A stretch of DNA of 64,000 bases, taken from positions 62,001 through 126,000 of the forward strand of contig NZ_JAPVBH010000008.1 of the NCBI RefSeq assembly GCF_026967795.1, given 5' to 3'. The notes beneath the pieces were generated by a model. That model saw nothing but the letters and a program-made list of their open reading frames with translations, did no database searches and was not told where the DNA came from. Each line of letters starts with the position of its first letter. The stretch's first letter is position 1. This document shows, piece after piece, positions 24,500 to 33,295 of the stretch. This DNA comes from Modestobacter sp. VKM Ac-2986. GTDB taxonomy: Bacteria > Actinomycetota > Actinomycetes > Mycobacteriales > Geodermatophilaceae. Made by a program: the position numbers and the translations under genes.

Positions 24500-24815
24500 C
24501 GTCAGTCCATCTCGTTCGGGGAACGTGCAGGCCAGAGCGGCGGACCAGCGGCGCACGAAGGCGGCGGCGGGCTCGCGGTGGTGCGGTGGCCCGGGCGGGC
24601 GGCCACCTGGTGCTGTCGGGAGTGAAGTGACTGAACGCGTGCTGTGAGTCACAGTAGCGTTTCATCGTGCAACCGGGAACTTGCGGTCGGAGGCCGCCCG
24701 GCACGGCCCGCTGACCAGGGAGGACGGCCCGTCTCGTGCCCGGTGAGGCCCGGATCGCGGACCCGGTCGGGTCGGACGGCGGGGCGCGCACGGGCACCCG
24801 GGATGATGTGCGGCT
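24500..24815. other. Divergent promoter region, 316 bp
   Basis: It lies between the GH3 gene (minus) and the TRIC gene (plus). GTGACT at 24627-24632 and AGTCAC at 24647-24652 form an inverted repeat with a 14-base spacer that includes ACGCGT, about 130 bases upstream of the GH3 start; it is a possible sugar-regulator site. No coding frame is convincing here. Confidence 0.35.
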
Positions 24816-25523
24816 GTGGAACTGGTGGCAGCGGCCGAGGGGCTGCACGTGCCGGTCGCGGTCGACCTGGTCGCGATCGTCATCGGGGCGCTGACCGGCG
24901 GGCTGCTCGCCGCGCGCGAGGGCTTCGCCGTCTCCGGCGTCCTGCTGCTGGCGGTCAGCACCGGACTGGGCGGCGGGCTGATCCGCGACGTCCTGCTGGC
25001 GTCGGGGCCGCCGGTCGCGCTGACCGACCCCGCCTACCTGCCCACCGTGGCGATCACCGCGGCGGTGACCTTCTGGTTCTCCGGCGTGCTGTCCCGGTTC
25101 AACCGGCTGCTGGTCGGGCTGGACGCGGTCACCCTCGGCTTCTTCACCGTGATCGGCGCGCAGAAGGCCCAGCTCGCCGGGCTGCCCAGCGCCTCGGTGG
25201 TCTTCATCGGCACGCTCACCGCCGTCGGCGGGGCGGTGATCCGCGACGTGCTGCTGGCCCAGCGCGCCGACATCGTCCAGCCCGGCCCGTACAACGCCGT
25301 GGCCGCGCTGCTGGGCGCCACCGCCCTCACGGTGCTGGCCGGACCGGTCGGGCTGCCGCCGCTGCCGGTGGCCGCCGTGGTGATCGTGCTGGTCGCCGGC
25401 CTGCGGGTGCTGTCGGTGGAACGGGGCTGGGAGGCGCCGGTCGCCGTCGACCTGGCCGAGCGGGCCCGCGCGCGGCGGCAGCAGCGCGCGACCCGGGCAC
25501 AGCGGCGCCGCCGCCGGGGCTGA
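24816..25523 (+). CDS. TRIC/UPF0126 family membrane protein
   Basis: A 235-aa protein with about seven hydrophobic helices. It has two UPF0126 repeats, each ending in the family signature: GLGGGLIRDVLLA in the first and GGAVIRDVLLA in the second. Bacterial members form trimeric cation channels (TRIC type); some have been described as glycine transporters. A basic Arg/Gln-rich cytoplasmic tail of about 25 residues closes the protein. The GTG at 24816 opens directly before the first helix. The stop is six bases before the convergent PP2C gene stop, so no separate terminator fits. Family certain, ion unknown. Confidence 0.88.
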   Translation: MELVAAAEGLHVPVAVDLVAIVIGALTGGLLAAREGFAVSGVLLLAVSTGLGGGLIRDVLLASGPPVALTDPAYLPTVAITAAVTFWFSGVLSRFNRLLVGLDAVTLGFFTVIGAQKAQLAGLPSASVVFIGTLTAVGGAVIRDVLLAQRADIVQPGPYNAVAALLGATALTVLAGPVGLPPLPVAAVVIVLVAGLRVLSVERGWEAPVAVDLAERARARRQQRATRAQRRRRRG

Positions 25524-25529
25524 GCGGGC

Positions 25530-28370
25530 TCAGTCCAGGTCGGTGCCCGCGCCCGGGACGACCGGCGGCGCGGCGGGGATGCCCGGGGGCACCACCTGGG
25601 GGCCGGCCTCGGGCGGGCGCGGCTCGTCCTGCGGGTGCACCCGCACGGCCAGCAGCGCGACGTCGTCCTCGGTGTCGGGCAGGTACATCCGCTGCAGGAG
25701 CTGGTCGCACAACTGCTGCAGCGGGAGCCCGGTCAGCCCGCCGAGGACCCGGCACAGCTCGGCGATCCCGGCGTCGAGGTCGCGGTCGCGCCGCTCGACC
25801 AGCCCGTCGGTGTAGAGCAGCAGCGTGCCGCCGCGGCCGATGGTGGCCACCCGGTCGTGGCGCGGGCTGGTGGGGTCGACGCCCAGCAGCAGGTCGGGGT
25901 CCTGGCAGTCGAGCAGCGTGACCGTGCCGTCGGCGTCGATCAGGACCGGCGGGGGGTGGCCGGCGGTCGACCAACGCACCCGGGTCTCGTCCTTGGCGAG
26001 CTCCGGAGCGTCCTGTTCCAGCCGGGCGACCAGCGCGGTGGCCAGGGTGTCCAGGTCCAGCCCGATGCCGGCGCGGTCCAGCCCGGTCAGCACCTCGGCC
26101 GGGGTGCCGCCGGTGTGGTGGCCGATGCCGCGCAGCAGCCCGCGCAGCTGGCCCATCGCGGCCGCCGCCCCGCTGTCGTGGCCCACGACGTCCCCGATGA
26201 CCAGCATCGTCGCCCCGTCGGGCTGGACGAACGCGTCGTACCAGTCCCCGCCCACCTCGGCCCCGGCCGCGGCCGGGGAGTACCGGACGGCGATCTCGCA
26301 GTGGTCGGGCGCCGGCGGGGCGGTGAGCATGCTGCGCTGCAGGACCTCCGCCAGCTGGCGCTGCTGACCGAACAGCTGCGCCTGGTGCACCGCCACCCCC
26401 GCGCGCCGACCCACCTCCAGCGCGGTGTCCAGCTCGGCGTCGGTGTGCGGACCGCGCTCGGCGTCGCGGTAGATGCCCAGCGCGCCCAGCGTGCGCCCCC
26501 GCGCGGCCAGCGGGACGACGATGCCCGAGCCCGGCGCGAGCCGGGCGAGCATCTCCTGGGCCGTGGGGTCCGGCAGCGCCCGCTGCACGTACTCCGCGTC
26601 CAGCGCGCCGACGACGAGCGGGCGCCCGGTGCGGGTGACGACCCGCGCGGCCGCGGCGTCGGTGATGCCGGCGACCATGGCGCGCACGTAGGCGGCCAGC
26701 TCGGGGTTGCGGTCGGTGTCGCGGTGCGCCGAGGCCAGCTGGCGCATGCGGCCGTGCTCGTCGGGCACCACGACCCAGCACCAGTCGCCGAGCGCCGGCA
26801 CGACCAGCCCGGCGAGCCGGCCCAGCTGCTCGGTGATCTCCAGGGTGTCCGACAGCACCCGGCCGGCCTCGGCGAGCAGCTCGAGCCGGGCGTTGGCCGC
26901 GCGCAGCGCCTCGACCGCGGCGTCGCGCTCGGCGTCGGCCTGCAGCCGGGAGACGCTCAGCCCGATCTGCGCGGTCAGGGCCTCCAGGAGCTCGACGTCC
27001 TCGTCGGCGAAGGTGCGGTCCGCACCCCACACGGCGACGAAGCTGCCCAGCACCCGGCCCTCGACCCGCAGCGGCAGCGCCGCCACGGCGCGCACCCCGA
27101 TCAGGTCGCCGACCTCGGCCATCTGCGGGAACCGGGCCACCGCCTCCGCCCGGTCGGCCAGCAGCACCCGCTCGCCGTGGTGGGCCGCCCACTGGGTGGG
27201 CAGCTCGTCGTCCAGCTCGATCTCCACCCCACCGGCGGGCAGGTCGACGTCGGTGCCGGACTCGACGGCGTCGACCAGGCGGCTGGTCAGGTGCAGCCGC
27301 AGCGGGCCACCGCCGGCGTCGAAGACGGCCAGCGCACTGCCGTCGGCGCCGAGCACGGCCGCGCAGCCGCGCAGCGCGACCTCGGCGAGCTGCTCCATCC
27401 GCTGCGCGTTGGCGAGCGCGGCGGCGACCTCGGCGATCGCCGCCGCGCGCTGCACCGCCGACAGCCGCCGGGCCGCGGCCTCACGGGCGTCGGTGACGTC
27501 GACGGTGGTGCCGATCAGCCGCACCGGCTCGCCCCGCGGGTCGCGGACGACCCGGCCGCGGGAGACCGTCCAGCGCTCGCTGCCGTCGGGGCGCAGCACG
27601 CGCATCTCCACGGCGAACTCACCGCTGCCGGCCAGCGCCGCGCGCATGGCCTCCTGGACCGGGGCGTGGTCGTCGGGGTGGACGCTGGTGACCAGGACCG
27701 CGTCGCCGTCCTCGATCGTCCGGGCGCCGTCCAGCCCGAAGATCGCGGCGTTGCGCTCGTCCCAGTGCACGGCGCCGGTGCGCAGGTCACGGTCCCAGGT
27801 GCCCACGGAGGCGGCCTCGAGGGCGACGTCGAGCCGGGTGAGGGAGGCCCCGACCGCCGAGCGGGCCGCGGAGAGCTCCAGTTCGGCGACGACCGAGGCG
27901 GCCAGCTGCTCGAGCAGCTCGGCGGCGTCGGCGGACCAGGCGCGTGGCTCCGGGGCGTAGACGGCCAGCACCCCGACCACGTGCCCGGAGGCGGCGACCA
28001 GCGGCGCCCCGAGGTAGGCCTGCACCTCCCCGGAGACCACCCCGGGCAGGTGGGCCACCCGGTCGTCGGCCGCGGCCGTCGGCACGTGCAGCGGCACGCC
28101 CGTGCGGACGACGAGGGCGGAGAAGGCGCCGGTCAGCAACGCCGGCCCGCCGATCGCACCGGCCGGCAGCCCGTGCCCGCCGACGACGACGTCGGAGTCG
28201 GTGAGGAGGGTGACCTTGGCGTGCGGCGCACCGACCAATCGGGCGGCGAGCGCGGACAGCCGGTCGAACGCGGCCGGGCCGGCGGCCTCCTCCAGCAGGC
28301 GGCGGGCCGCGGCCACCCGGTGCGGGTCGGTCAGCGGGTCGGGCGCGGCCGACGTGCTCGGTGCGGACAC
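25530..28370 (-). CDS. GAF-PAS-GAF-GAF-PP2C (SpoIIE-type) phosphatase
   Basis: A 946-aa soluble signalling protein. Approximate domains: GAF 25-165, PAS 175-300 (ASVGTWDRDLRTG, RLIGTTVDVTD), GAF 307-475, GAF 490-665, SpoIIE/RsbU-like PP2C 673-910. The phosphatase has GGDWYDAF, VIGDVVGHDSGAAAAM and LLYTDGLVERRD, which hold the metal-binding Asp residues. Such enzymes dephosphorylate anti-anti-sigma factors. No anti-sigma gene is nearby. The GTG at 28370 follows GGGGAGGT by nine bases. It is divergent from the EAL gene across about 160 bp, so stress signalling and c-di-GMP turnover may share a control region. A Pro-rich tail ends the protein. Confidence 0.88.
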   Translation of the reverse strand: MSAPSTSAAPDPLTDPHRVAAARRLLEEAAGPAAFDRLSALAARLVGAPHAKVTLLTDSDVVVGGHGLPAGAIGGPALLTGAFSALVVRTGVPLHVPTAAADDRVAHLPGVVSGEVQAYLGAPLVAASGHVVGVLAVYAPEPRAWSADAAELLEQLAASVVAELELSAARSAVGASLTRLDVALEAASVGTWDRDLRTGAVHWDERNAAIFGLDGARTIEDGDAVLVTSVHPDDHAPVQEAMRAALAGSGEFAVEMRVLRPDGSERWTVSRGRVVRDPRGEPVRLIGTTVDVTDAREAAARRLSAVQRAAAIAEVAAALANAQRMEQLAEVALRGCAAVLGADGSALAVFDAGGGPLRLHLTSRLVDAVESGTDVDLPAGGVEIELDDELPTQWAAHHGERVLLADRAEAVARFPQMAEVGDLIGVRAVAALPLRVEGRVLGSFVAVWGADRTFADEDVELLEALTAQIGLSVSRLQADAERDAAVEALRAANARLELLAEAGRVLSDTLEITEQLGRLAGLVVPALGDWCWVVVPDEHGRMRQLASAHRDTDRNPELAAYVRAMVAGITDAAAARVVTRTGRPLVVGALDAEYVQRALPDPTAQEMLARLAPGSGIVVPLAARGRTLGALGIYRDAERGPHTDAELDTALEVGRRAGVAVHQAQLFGQQRQLAEVLQRSMLTAPPAPDHCEIAVRYSPAAAGAEVGGDWYDAFVQPDGATMLVIGDVVGHDSGAAAAMGQLRGLLRGIGHHTGGTPAEVLTGLDRAGIGLDLDTLATALVARLEQDAPELAKDETRVRWSTAGHPPPVLIDADGTVTLLDCQDPDLLLGVDPTSPRHDRVATIGRGGTLLLYTDGLVERRDRDLDAGIAELCRVLGGLTGLPLQQLCDQLLQRMYLPDTEDDVALLAVRVHPQDEPRPPEAGPQVVPPGIPAAPPVVPGAGTDLD

Positions 28371-28532
28371 GACCAGTCGACCTCCCCTGTCCCCCGGCGG
28401 GAGCTCTCGCCCACCCCGGACCGCCGTCCCCCGTGCCGAACGCCCCCATGCTGGCAGATCGGCGACCCGATCCCCGCACTCCGGGCCGGACCGCCGCTCA
28501 AGCACCGCCGGGCGGCGGCCGATCAGGAGGAG

Positions 28533-29624
28533 GTGACGTCGACCCTCTCCCCCCGCTGGGACTGTCGCCCGCTGCTGGCCGGCGAGGACGACCTGTCCGT
28601 CGTGTTCCAGCCGATCGTCGACCTGGCCGGCGCCACGGTCGCCGGCTACGAGGCGCTGGCCCGGTTCCCCGGCACCGCCACCCCCGACGTCTGGTTCGCC
28701 GCCGCCCACGAGGCCGGGCTGGGTGCGGAGCTGGAGGCGCTCGCGCTGCGCAAGGCGCTGGCCGCCCTGCCCGACCTCCCGCCCGACACGTTCCTGACCG
28801 TCAACGTCAGCCCGCACCTGCTCGGCACCGCCCCCGTGGCCGCCGCCCTGGCCGCGCCCCCCACGCTGCGCCGGGTCGTGGTCGAGCTGACCGAGCACAT
28901 GCCCACCCCCGACCTCGCCGCGCTGCGCGAGCAGACCGCCCTGCTGCGCGGCCGCGGCGCACTGATCGCCATCGACGACGCGGGCTCGGGCTACGCCGGC
29001 CTGCAGCAGCTGGCCGAGGTGCGGCCCCAGCTGGTGAAGCTGGACCGGGCACTGGTCGCCGGCGCCGACACCGACCCGGTCAAGGCCGCACTCGCCGAGA
29101 TGGTCGGCACCTTCACCAGCCGGATCGACGCCTGGCTGCTCGCCGAGGGCATCGAGACCGTCGGGGAGCTGGCCGTCTTCGCCCGGCTCGGCGTCCCGCT
29201 GGCGCAGGGCTGGCTGCTCGGCCGCCCCACTCCGCACTTCGCCCCGCTGGCGCCCGAGGTCGTGCAGCTCGTCCGCGCCCAGGTCGCCCGCGTGCAGCTC
29301 ACCGAGAGCGTCGCCAGCCTGCTGCGCCCGGTCCGCCAGCTCGACGTCGGCGAGGAGACGGGCTCCCCGGCGCCCTACGTGCTGCTGGACCGCACGGGCG
29401 TGCCGGTGGAGCTGGTGCTCGCCGACCCGCGCACCAACGCCGCCTACCGGGCCCCGGTCTCCCTGCGCGTCCCGCCCTCGGCCCCGGTCACCGAGACGCT
29501 GCAGCGGGCGCTCACCCGCGCGCCGGTGCACCGCTTCGACCCGGTGCTGTGCACCGACCGTTCCGGCACCGTCGTCGGCCTGCTGCGCGTCGAGGACCTG
29601 GCCGCGGCCGCCGCCGCCGGCTGA
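28533..29624 (+). CDS. EAL-domain c-di-GMP phosphodiesterase with CBS-like tail
   Basis: A 363-aa protein. The EAL domain has GYEALARF, LTVNVSP, ELTEH, IDDAGSGYAGL, KLDRAL and AEGIET, so the metal ligands and the catalytic Lys and Glu all look present. The common DDFGTGYS reads DDAGSGYA. From about residue 265 a CBS-like module follows (YVLLDRTGVPVELV and GTVVGLLRVEDLA), likely a nucleotide sensor. It should hydrolyse c-di-GMP in the cytoplasm. The GTG at 28533 lies just two bases after an AGGAGG, which is tight, but no later in-frame start keeps the fold. Confidence 0.87.
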   Translation: MTSTLSPRWDCRPLLAGEDDLSVVFQPIVDLAGATVAGYEALARFPGTATPDVWFAAAHEAGLGAELEALALRKALAALPDLPPDTFLTVNVSPHLLGTAPVAAALAAPPTLRRVVVELTEHMPTPDLAALREQTALLRGRGALIAIDDAGSGYAGLQQLAEVRPQLVKLDRALVAGADTDPVKAALAEMVGTFTSRIDAWLLAEGIETVGELAVFARLGVPLAQGWLLGRPTPHFAPLAPEVVQLVRAQVARVQLTESVASLLRPVRQLDVGEETGSPAPYVLLDRTGVPVELVLADPRTNAAYRAPVSLRVPPSAPVTETLQRALTRAPVHRFDPVLCTDRSGTVVGLLRVEDLAAAAAAG

Positions 29625-29680
29625 CCCACTGCTCCCGACCCCGTCCGGCGGCCGGGCCCTCCTGATCACCCGGAGCTGCG

Positions 29681-29854
29681 ATGAAGAGCTTTGCCTGCGG
29701 GGACGTCGTCCCCGGTTGCACCCAGACGTTCACCGGCCCCGACGACGGAGCCGTCCTCTCCCAGGTGGCCGCGCACGCGTCCGCCGACCACGGGCTGACC
29801 ACGGTCCCGCCCGAGCTGGTCGAGCAGGTCCGCGCCTCGATCGTCTTCGCCTGA
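29681..29854 (+). CDS. DUF1059 small protein
   Basis: A 57-aa protein: MKSFACGDVVPGCTQTFTG at the start and AAHASADHGLTTVPPELVEQV later. The C-G-D-x-V-P-G-C motif and the downstream H-x-x-x-x-H with DHG define DUF1059, a small predicted metal-binding protein whose function is unknown. GGAG lies five bases before the ATG. It is followed by two terminator-like hairpins. No operon partner is close downstream. Confidence 0.85.
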   Translation: MKSFACGDVVPGCTQTFTGPDDGAVLSQVAAHASADHGLTTVPPELVEQVRASIVFA

Positions 29855-29861
29855 CGAAGGA

Positions 29862-29955
29862 CCCCTCCGCCCCCCACGACGCGCTCCGCACGCCGCGGGT
29901 CCCTGCGGAGGGGCCGATGACGAGGGTGGGCTGCCTGCGGCAGCCCACCCTCGTC
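29862..29955. terminator. Double hairpin between convergent DUF1059 and AKR genes
   Basis: The first stem is CCCCTCCGC (29862-29870) with GCGGAGGGG (29905-29913) and belongs to the recurring gene-end elements. The second, GACGAGGGTGGGCTGC (29919-29934) with GCAGCCCACCCTCGTC (29940-29955), is a perfect 16-bp stem around a five-base loop; it reaches into the aldo/keto reductase stop codon and suits termination on either strand. Confidence 0.75.
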
Positions 29956-30877
29956 AGGCGCTGGCGTCGGTGAGGCGCTGGCGCTCGTCGTCGGTGAGCA
30001 CCAGGTCCTGCATCGGCAGCAGGTCGGCGAGCTGCTCGACCGAGCGGCCGCTGGCGATGGGGGCGGTGACGGCGGGCTGGTCGGCCAGCCAGCGCAGTGC
30101 GACCGCCGCGCCGGTGACCGCGTGCGCCTCGGCGACCTCGGTGAGGGCGGCCAGCACCCGGTCGCCCTTCTCGCCCACGTACTGCGCCGCGCCCTTGGCC
30201 CGCGGCGAGTCGATGGTCTCCCCGGCGGAGTACTTGCCGGTCAGGAAGCCCTTGGCCAGCCCGAAGTAGGGCATCGAACCCAGCCCGCGCTCGGCCACGA
30301 CACCGGCCAGCGCGTCCTCGTAGACCGGGCGCTCCATCAGGTTGTAGTGCGGCTGCAGCGCCACGTAGCCGGTGACGCCCAGCCGGTCGGCGGTGTCGAG
30401 GGCCTCGGTCAGCCGCTCGGCCGTGTAGTTGGACGCCGCGACGTACCGGACCTTGCCCGCCTGCACCAGCTCGTCGAAGGCCGTGAGGGTCTCCTCCAGT
30501 GGCGTCGTCTGGTCGTCGTAGTGGGCGTAGTACAGGTCGATCGTGTCGATCCGCAGGTTGCGCAGCGACCGCTCGCACGCGTCCCGGATCTCGGCCGCGG
30601 ACAGCGGGTGCTCCTTCTCCCCCGGGCTGGCCTTGGTGGCCACGACCATCCGGTCACGGACGCCGCGCTCGGCCATCCAGTTGCCCAGGATCGTCTCCGA
30701 GACGCCGTTGCCGTACATCTCGGCGGTGTCGACGAACGGTGACTGCGTGCTGGGGACGGCGTCGAGGAAACGGTCGAGCAGGGCGAAGGACGTCGGCTCG
30801 TCGGCGGTCCACCCGAAGACGTTGCCGCCCAGGCAGAGGTCGCTGACGGTCAGGTCGGTGCGGGGCAGCTGAGGCAT
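29954..30877 (-). CDS. Aldo/keto reductase
   Basis: A 307-aa AKR with the (beta/alpha)8 signature: FVDTAEMYGNG (catalytic Asp and Tyr), VVATKAS (Lys) and LYYAHYDDQTTP (His). ASNYTAERL and the C-terminal APIASGRSVEQL bind NADPH. It reduces aldehydes or ketones; the group resembles YhdN/YdhF-type general stress reductases, but the substrate is not readable. The ATG at 30877 begins the first strand. It stands alone on the minus strand, convergent with DUF1059 and divergent from HU across a 383-bp gap. Confidence 0.88.
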   Translation of the reverse strand: MPQLPRTDLTVSDLCLGGNVFGWTADEPTSFALLDRFLDAVPSTQSPFVDTAEMYGNGVSETILGNWMAERGVRDRMVVATKASPGEKEHPLSAAEIRDACERSLRNLRIDTIDLYYAHYDDQTTPLEETLTAFDELVQAGKVRYVAASNYTAERLTEALDTADRLGVTGYVALQPHYNLMERPVYEDALAGVVAERGLGSMPYFGLAKGFLTGKYSAGETIDSPRAKGAAQYVGEKGDRVLAALTEVAEAHAVTGAAVALRWLADQPAVTAPIASGRSVEQLADLLPMQDLVLTDDERQRLTDASA

Positions 30878-31260
30878 GCCCCCACGCTAGAAGGGCCCTC
30901 CGACACCCACCACTCGCCGGTGGGGGTCGGTCCCCCGCCGGACGCCGTGGCTGCACGCGACGGCCGCGGAAACGTGACGGTTGTGACGGCTGAACCGGAA
31001 AACCGCGGATTCCCGGGCCTCCGGCTGGCCATGACCCACTTCTCGTGGCAACGTGCCCGCCGTTCCCGGTCGACGCCGGGGACGGCCCAGATCCGCCCCA
31101 CAGGACCCCCGCCGCGCACCCGGTGCAGGGCGGCAGGGCACCGTGGAGGACCCGGACGTCCCCGCGGACGCCGGGACGCGACCGGTCGTACCGGGCGCGA
31201 CACGAGCTGCGACCGCTCCACCGGGGCCGGCCGCGAGAACCCACTTCGAGAGGAACCACG
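30878..31260. other. Long upstream region of the HU gene, 383 bp
   Basis: A divergent gap between the aldo/keto reductase and HU. CCGACACCCACC (30900-30911) pairs with GGTGGGGGTCGG (30919-30930) with one mismatch. Around 30976 GTGACGG occurs twice, eight bases apart, in the more A+T-rich part, a possible promoter or activator site. I see no protein here. Confidence 0.4.
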
Positions 31261-31548
31261 ATGAACAAGGCCGAACTCGTCTCTGCCATCGCCAAGCGCG
31301 CCGACGTCCCCACCGCCACGGTCGACTCCGTGATCAACGGTCTCCAGGAGGAGCTCGTCGAGGCCATCACCCGCGGCGACAAGGTCGCCCTGCCGGGTCT
31401 GCTGACCGTCGAGCGCTCGCAGCGCTCGGCCCGTACCGGCCGCAACCCGCAGACCGGTGAGTCGATCGAGATCGCCGCGGCCCACACCGCCAAGGTGACC
31501 GCCGGCTCGAACCTCAAGAAGGCCGCTGCCGCCGTCCCCGTCAAGTGA
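31261..31548 (+). CDS. hup: HU-family nucleoid protein (short form)
   Basis: A 95-aa histone-like protein starting MNKAELVSAIAKRADV, with GDKVALPGLLTVERSQRSARTGRNPQTGE, the DNA-binding beta-arm region with its R-x-G-x-N-P-x-T-G signature. It packages and bends DNA as a dimer. The protein ends shortly after the HU core, without the long Lys/Ala tail of mycobacterial HupB, so it is the short bacterial form. GAGG lies seven bases before the ATG. A very strong terminator follows, consistent with a highly expressed single gene. A long upstream region may carry complex regulation. Confidence 0.93.
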   Translation: MNKAELVSAIAKRADVPTATVDSVINGLQEELVEAITRGDKVALPGLLTVERSQRSARTGRNPQTGESIEIAAAHTAKVTAGSNLKKAAAAVPVK

Positions 31549-31585
31549 CGCGGGGCCCGGCATCCGGGCCACCTCAGCACTGACC

Positions 31586-31635
31586 GCGCCCCCGTCCGCG
31601 CCGCCGACCTCACCGTCGGCGCGCGGGCGGGGGCG
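31586..31635 (+). terminator. Long G+C-rich terminator of the HU gene
   Basis: A stem of 7 plus 14 pairs with a single bulged base around the loop CTCACC; the inner arms are CGCCGAC and GTCGGCG. It begins 37 bases past the HU stop. Confidence 0.75.
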
Positions 31636-31641
31636 TCGTGC

Positions 31642-31657
31642 TGAGCGGAGTGGATCC
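31642..31657. repeat. TGAGCGGAGTGGATCC half-repeat
   Basis: This 16-mer recurs at 36182-36197 and, inverted, at 36215-36230, where it forms the arms of a stop-to-stop palindrome. Here there is one copy only, between the HU terminator and the acetamidase gene. Confidence 0.6.
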
Positions 31658-31699
31658 GCCGCCGTCAGCGGCACCAGGTCACTCCGCCAGGATGGGCGC

Positions 31700-32653
31700 A
31701 TGGAGCCCCGCCACGTCCTGATGCCCGACGAGCGCACGCTGCACGGGCACTGGGACCCCTCCCTGCCGCCCGCGCTGACCGTCGAGCCCGGGACGACGGT
31801 GCGCATCGGCACGCTGGACTCGGGCTGGAACAGCGGCCCCTACACCGGCCCGGACACCACCGCGGGGCTGGCCGCCCGCCCCCGGCACCCGGCGCACGAC
31901 CCGGCGGCCGGGCACGCGCTCACCGGGCCGGTCGCGGTCGCCGGCGCGGAGGTCGGCCAGGTGCTCGCCGTCCGCATCGACGACGTCGTCCCCGGGGCGT
32001 TCGGCACCACGTACGTGGGGCTGCGGTCCACCGCGCTCAACGAGCGGCTCGGGGTGACCGCGGACCCCAAGGTGCACCGATGGACCCTCGACGCCACCGC
32101 CGGCGTCGGCCGCAACCACGCCGGCCACTCGGTCGCGCTGCGGCCCTTCCTCGGCGTGATGGGCGTGCCGCCGGCCGAGCCGGGCCGGCACTCGACCATC
32201 CCGCCGTACTGGCACGGCGGGAACATCGACTGCCGCGAGCTGGTCGCCGGCTCCACGCTGTACCTGCCGGTGACCGTGCCCGGCGGGCTGCTGTCGGTCG
32301 GCGACGGGCACGCCGCGCAGGGCGACGGCGAGGTGGCCGGGACGGCGATCGAGTGCCCGATGGACGCCGTCGACCTGCATCTGGACGTGCTGCCGGACCT
32401 CTTCGGCGCACCCGTCCGCACGCCCGTGGCCCGGACGCCGGCCGGCTGGGTGACCATGGGCGTGGCCGACGACCTGGACGAGGCGATGGCGGTCGCGCTG
32501 GACGCGATGCTCGACGTGATGGCCGCGGTGCACGGCATCGGCCGCTCCGACGCCCTGGCGCTGGCCAGCGTGGTCGTCGACCTGCGGGTCACCCAGGTGG
32601 TCAACGAGGTCGTCGGCGTCCACGCCGTCCTCCCCTGGGGCGCCGTCCGCTGA
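31700..32653 (+). CDS. Acetamidase/formamidase family protein
   Basis: A 317-aa member of the FmdA/AmdA family, which hydrolyse short amides to carboxylate plus ammonia. The metal-site motif GDGHAAQGDGE lies near residue 200, preceded by GGNIDCRELVAGSTLYLPV, and HFRxGP-type N-terminal sequence is replaced by GTLDSGWNSGPYT. Typical length is 300-410 aa. The ATG at 31700 starts MEPRHVLMPDERTLHGHWD, matching the family beginning. It stands alone, with the HU terminator before it and a perfect palindrome after it. The amide substrate is not known. Confidence 0.85.
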   Translation: MEPRHVLMPDERTLHGHWDPSLPPALTVEPGTTVRIGTLDSGWNSGPYTGPDTTAGLAARPRHPAHDPAAGHALTGPVAVAGAEVGQVLAVRIDDVVPGAFGTTYVGLRSTALNERLGVTADPKVHRWTLDATAGVGRNHAGHSVALRPFLGVMGVPPAEPGRHSTIPPYWHGGNIDCRELVAGSTLYLPVTVPGGLLSVGDGHAAQGDGEVAGTAIECPMDAVDLHLDVLPDLFGAPVRTPVARTPAGWVTMGVADDLDEAMAVALDAMLDVMAAVHGIGRSDALALASVVVDLRVTQVVNEVVGVHAVLPWGAVR

Positions 32654-32675
32654 CGCAGCTGCGGTGACCGACATG

Positions 32676-32717
32676 GCCGCCAGAGGGCGAAAGTGGCCAC
32701 TTTCGCCCTCTGGCGGC
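32676..32717. terminator. Perfect 42-bp palindrome
   Basis: Two 21-base arms meet in the centre of GTGGCCAC without mismatch, with outer ends GCCGCCAGAG and CTCTGGCGGC. It lies between the acetamidase stop (32653) and the DinB-like stop (32730), which converge. The inner 24 bases resemble the palindrome at 20916-20939. Confidence 0.75.
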
Positions 32718-32729
32718 GGCGGCTCTGGA

Positions 32730-33284
32730 CTAGTCGCCGGTGACGCCGTCGATGCGCTCGCGGAGCAGGTCGGCGTGGCCGTTGTGCCGGGCGTACTCCT
32801 CGATCATGTGCAGGTACACCCAGCGCACCGACACCTGGTCCCCGCTGCGGCTGGTGCGCCCTCGGCCCACGTCGTCCAGCGAGGCGAAGCCGTCTGCGAT
32901 CGTCCGGCTGGCCGTGCACTCGGCGCTGAACGCGGCGATCTCCCGCATGACGGCGGCCTCGGCGTCGGGTACGTCGACGTCCCGGCCCACGCCGTCGAAG
33001 TCGCCGTCCGGGTCGCCGGCGGAGCTGTAGAGGTCCGGGGCGTCCTGACCGTCCAGCACACCGCGGAACCACCCGCGCTCGACGTCGGTCATGTGTCGCA
33101 CCAGCCCCCGCAGGCTGAGCGCCGACGGTGGCACCGACCGCTCACCCAGCTGCCTGGTCGTCAGGCCGGCGCACTTGTGCAGCAGCGTCTCGCGGTGGAA
33201 CTCCAGCCACGCCCGGACGGCGTCGCGCTCGCCGTCCAGGTAGGGCGGGTCGACGCGGTCGGGCGCAGCGGGGAACTCGGTCAT
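32730..33284 (-). CDS. DinB-like (DUF664) four-helix protein
   Basis: A 184-aa protein of the DinB/DUF664 superfamily. Three conserved His positions fit the metal site: LVRHMTDVERGWF in the middle, and HMIEEYARHNGHADLLRE at the end. These are the usual ends of mycothiol-dependent or DUF664 proteins, often thiol transferases. ATG at 33284, 11 bp from the divergent dihydropteroate synthase-like start, so both promoters must overlap the opposite gene. Metal binding is predicted; substrate unknown. Confidence 0.82.
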   Translation of the reverse strand: MTEFPAAPDRVDPPYLDGERDAVRAWLEFHRETLLHKCAGLTTRQLGERSVPPSALSLRGLVRHMTDVERGWFRGVLDGQDAPDLYSSAGDPDGDFDGVGRDVDVPDAEAAVMREIAAFSAECTASRTIADGFASLDDVGRGRTSRSGDQVSVRWVYLHMIEEYARHNGHADLLRERIDGVTGD

Positions 33285-33295
33285 GGGTGCAGATC

